DNA of 5,141 nt from an uncultured Sutterella sp. (lineage in GTDB: Bacteria > Pseudomonadota > Gammaproteobacteria > Burkholderiales > Burkholderiaceae_F): positions 1 through 5,141 of the forward strand of contig CAAFNI010000390.1 in the NCBI GenBank assembly GCA_900764215.1, read 5' to 3'. A model generated the notes under the pieces. It was not told the origin of the DNA. It saw only the letters and a list, made by a program, of their open reading frames with translations, and did not search any database. The translations under genes were made by a program, and so were the position numbers. Below are positions 5,081-5,141 of this stretch, piece after piece; position 1 is the first letter of the stretch; every line of letters starts with the position of its first letter.

Positions 5081-5141
5081 GATGAGTCTCCTTCTGGATC
5101 GGTCGGGGAACGGGCGGGACGCGCCTGCGGCGCTCGGGTCC

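Noticed and set aside
1..5141. CRISPR arrays, tRNA or rRNA genes, insertion sequences, phage genes
   Set aside because: None was seen. There are no spaced long repeats, tRNA-like cloverleaf sequences, transposase motifs or terminal inverted repeats, and the window is almost filled by three ordinary chromosomal genes.

Overview
The window is GC-rich and carries three complete genes plus the 5' end of a fourth. Both complete enzymes have export signals. The content is a PAPS-independent arylsulfate sulfotransferase, a NodD/NahR-type LysR regulator and a haem-free, Tat-exported fumarate-reductase-like flavoprotein. Together with the GC content and codon use, this suggests a betaproteobacterium of the order Burkholderiales, most like the gut family Sutterellaceae, whose members carry many such flavoproteins and sulfotransferases. 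That placement rests on remembered family features, not on a database search.

Layout. Positions 1-161 (minus) hold the start of an unidentified secreted protein that runs off the left edge. Positions 162-402 are non-coding: they hold that gene's leader, a set of GTTGTG direct repeats, a convincing intrinsic terminator for the sulfotransferase gene, and a second hairpin. Positions 403-2214 (minus) encode AssT. Positions 2215-2417 form a divergent control region with an AssT leader hairpin next to a strong Shine-Dalgarno, a plausible promoter for the regulator, and a 17-bp dyad just downstream of that promoter's -10. Positions 2418-3353 (plus) encode the LysR-type regulator. Positions 3354-3595 are a convergent intergenic region with alternative hairpins and a very strong minus-strand terminator. 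Positions 3596-5080 (minus) encode the Tat-exported flavoprotein. The last 61 bases hold its ribosome binding site and upstream leader.

How the genes may work together (inference). AssT moves sulfuryl groups between phenolic compounds in the periplasm. The flavoprotein should reduce an activated double bond in the periplasm, taking electrons from a separate cytochrome or quinol dehydrogenase not seen here. The regulator is divergent from assT and belongs to the subfamily that includes sensors of aromatic compounds, so it is the natural candidate regulator of assT and possibly of the flavoprotein. The most notable single observation is that the flavoprotein keeps the flavin-binding site and the C-terminal substrate-binding His and Arg, but appears to have Thr where true fumarate reductases have the substrate-binding His of the HPT motif. 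This suggests an enoate substrate other than fumarate.
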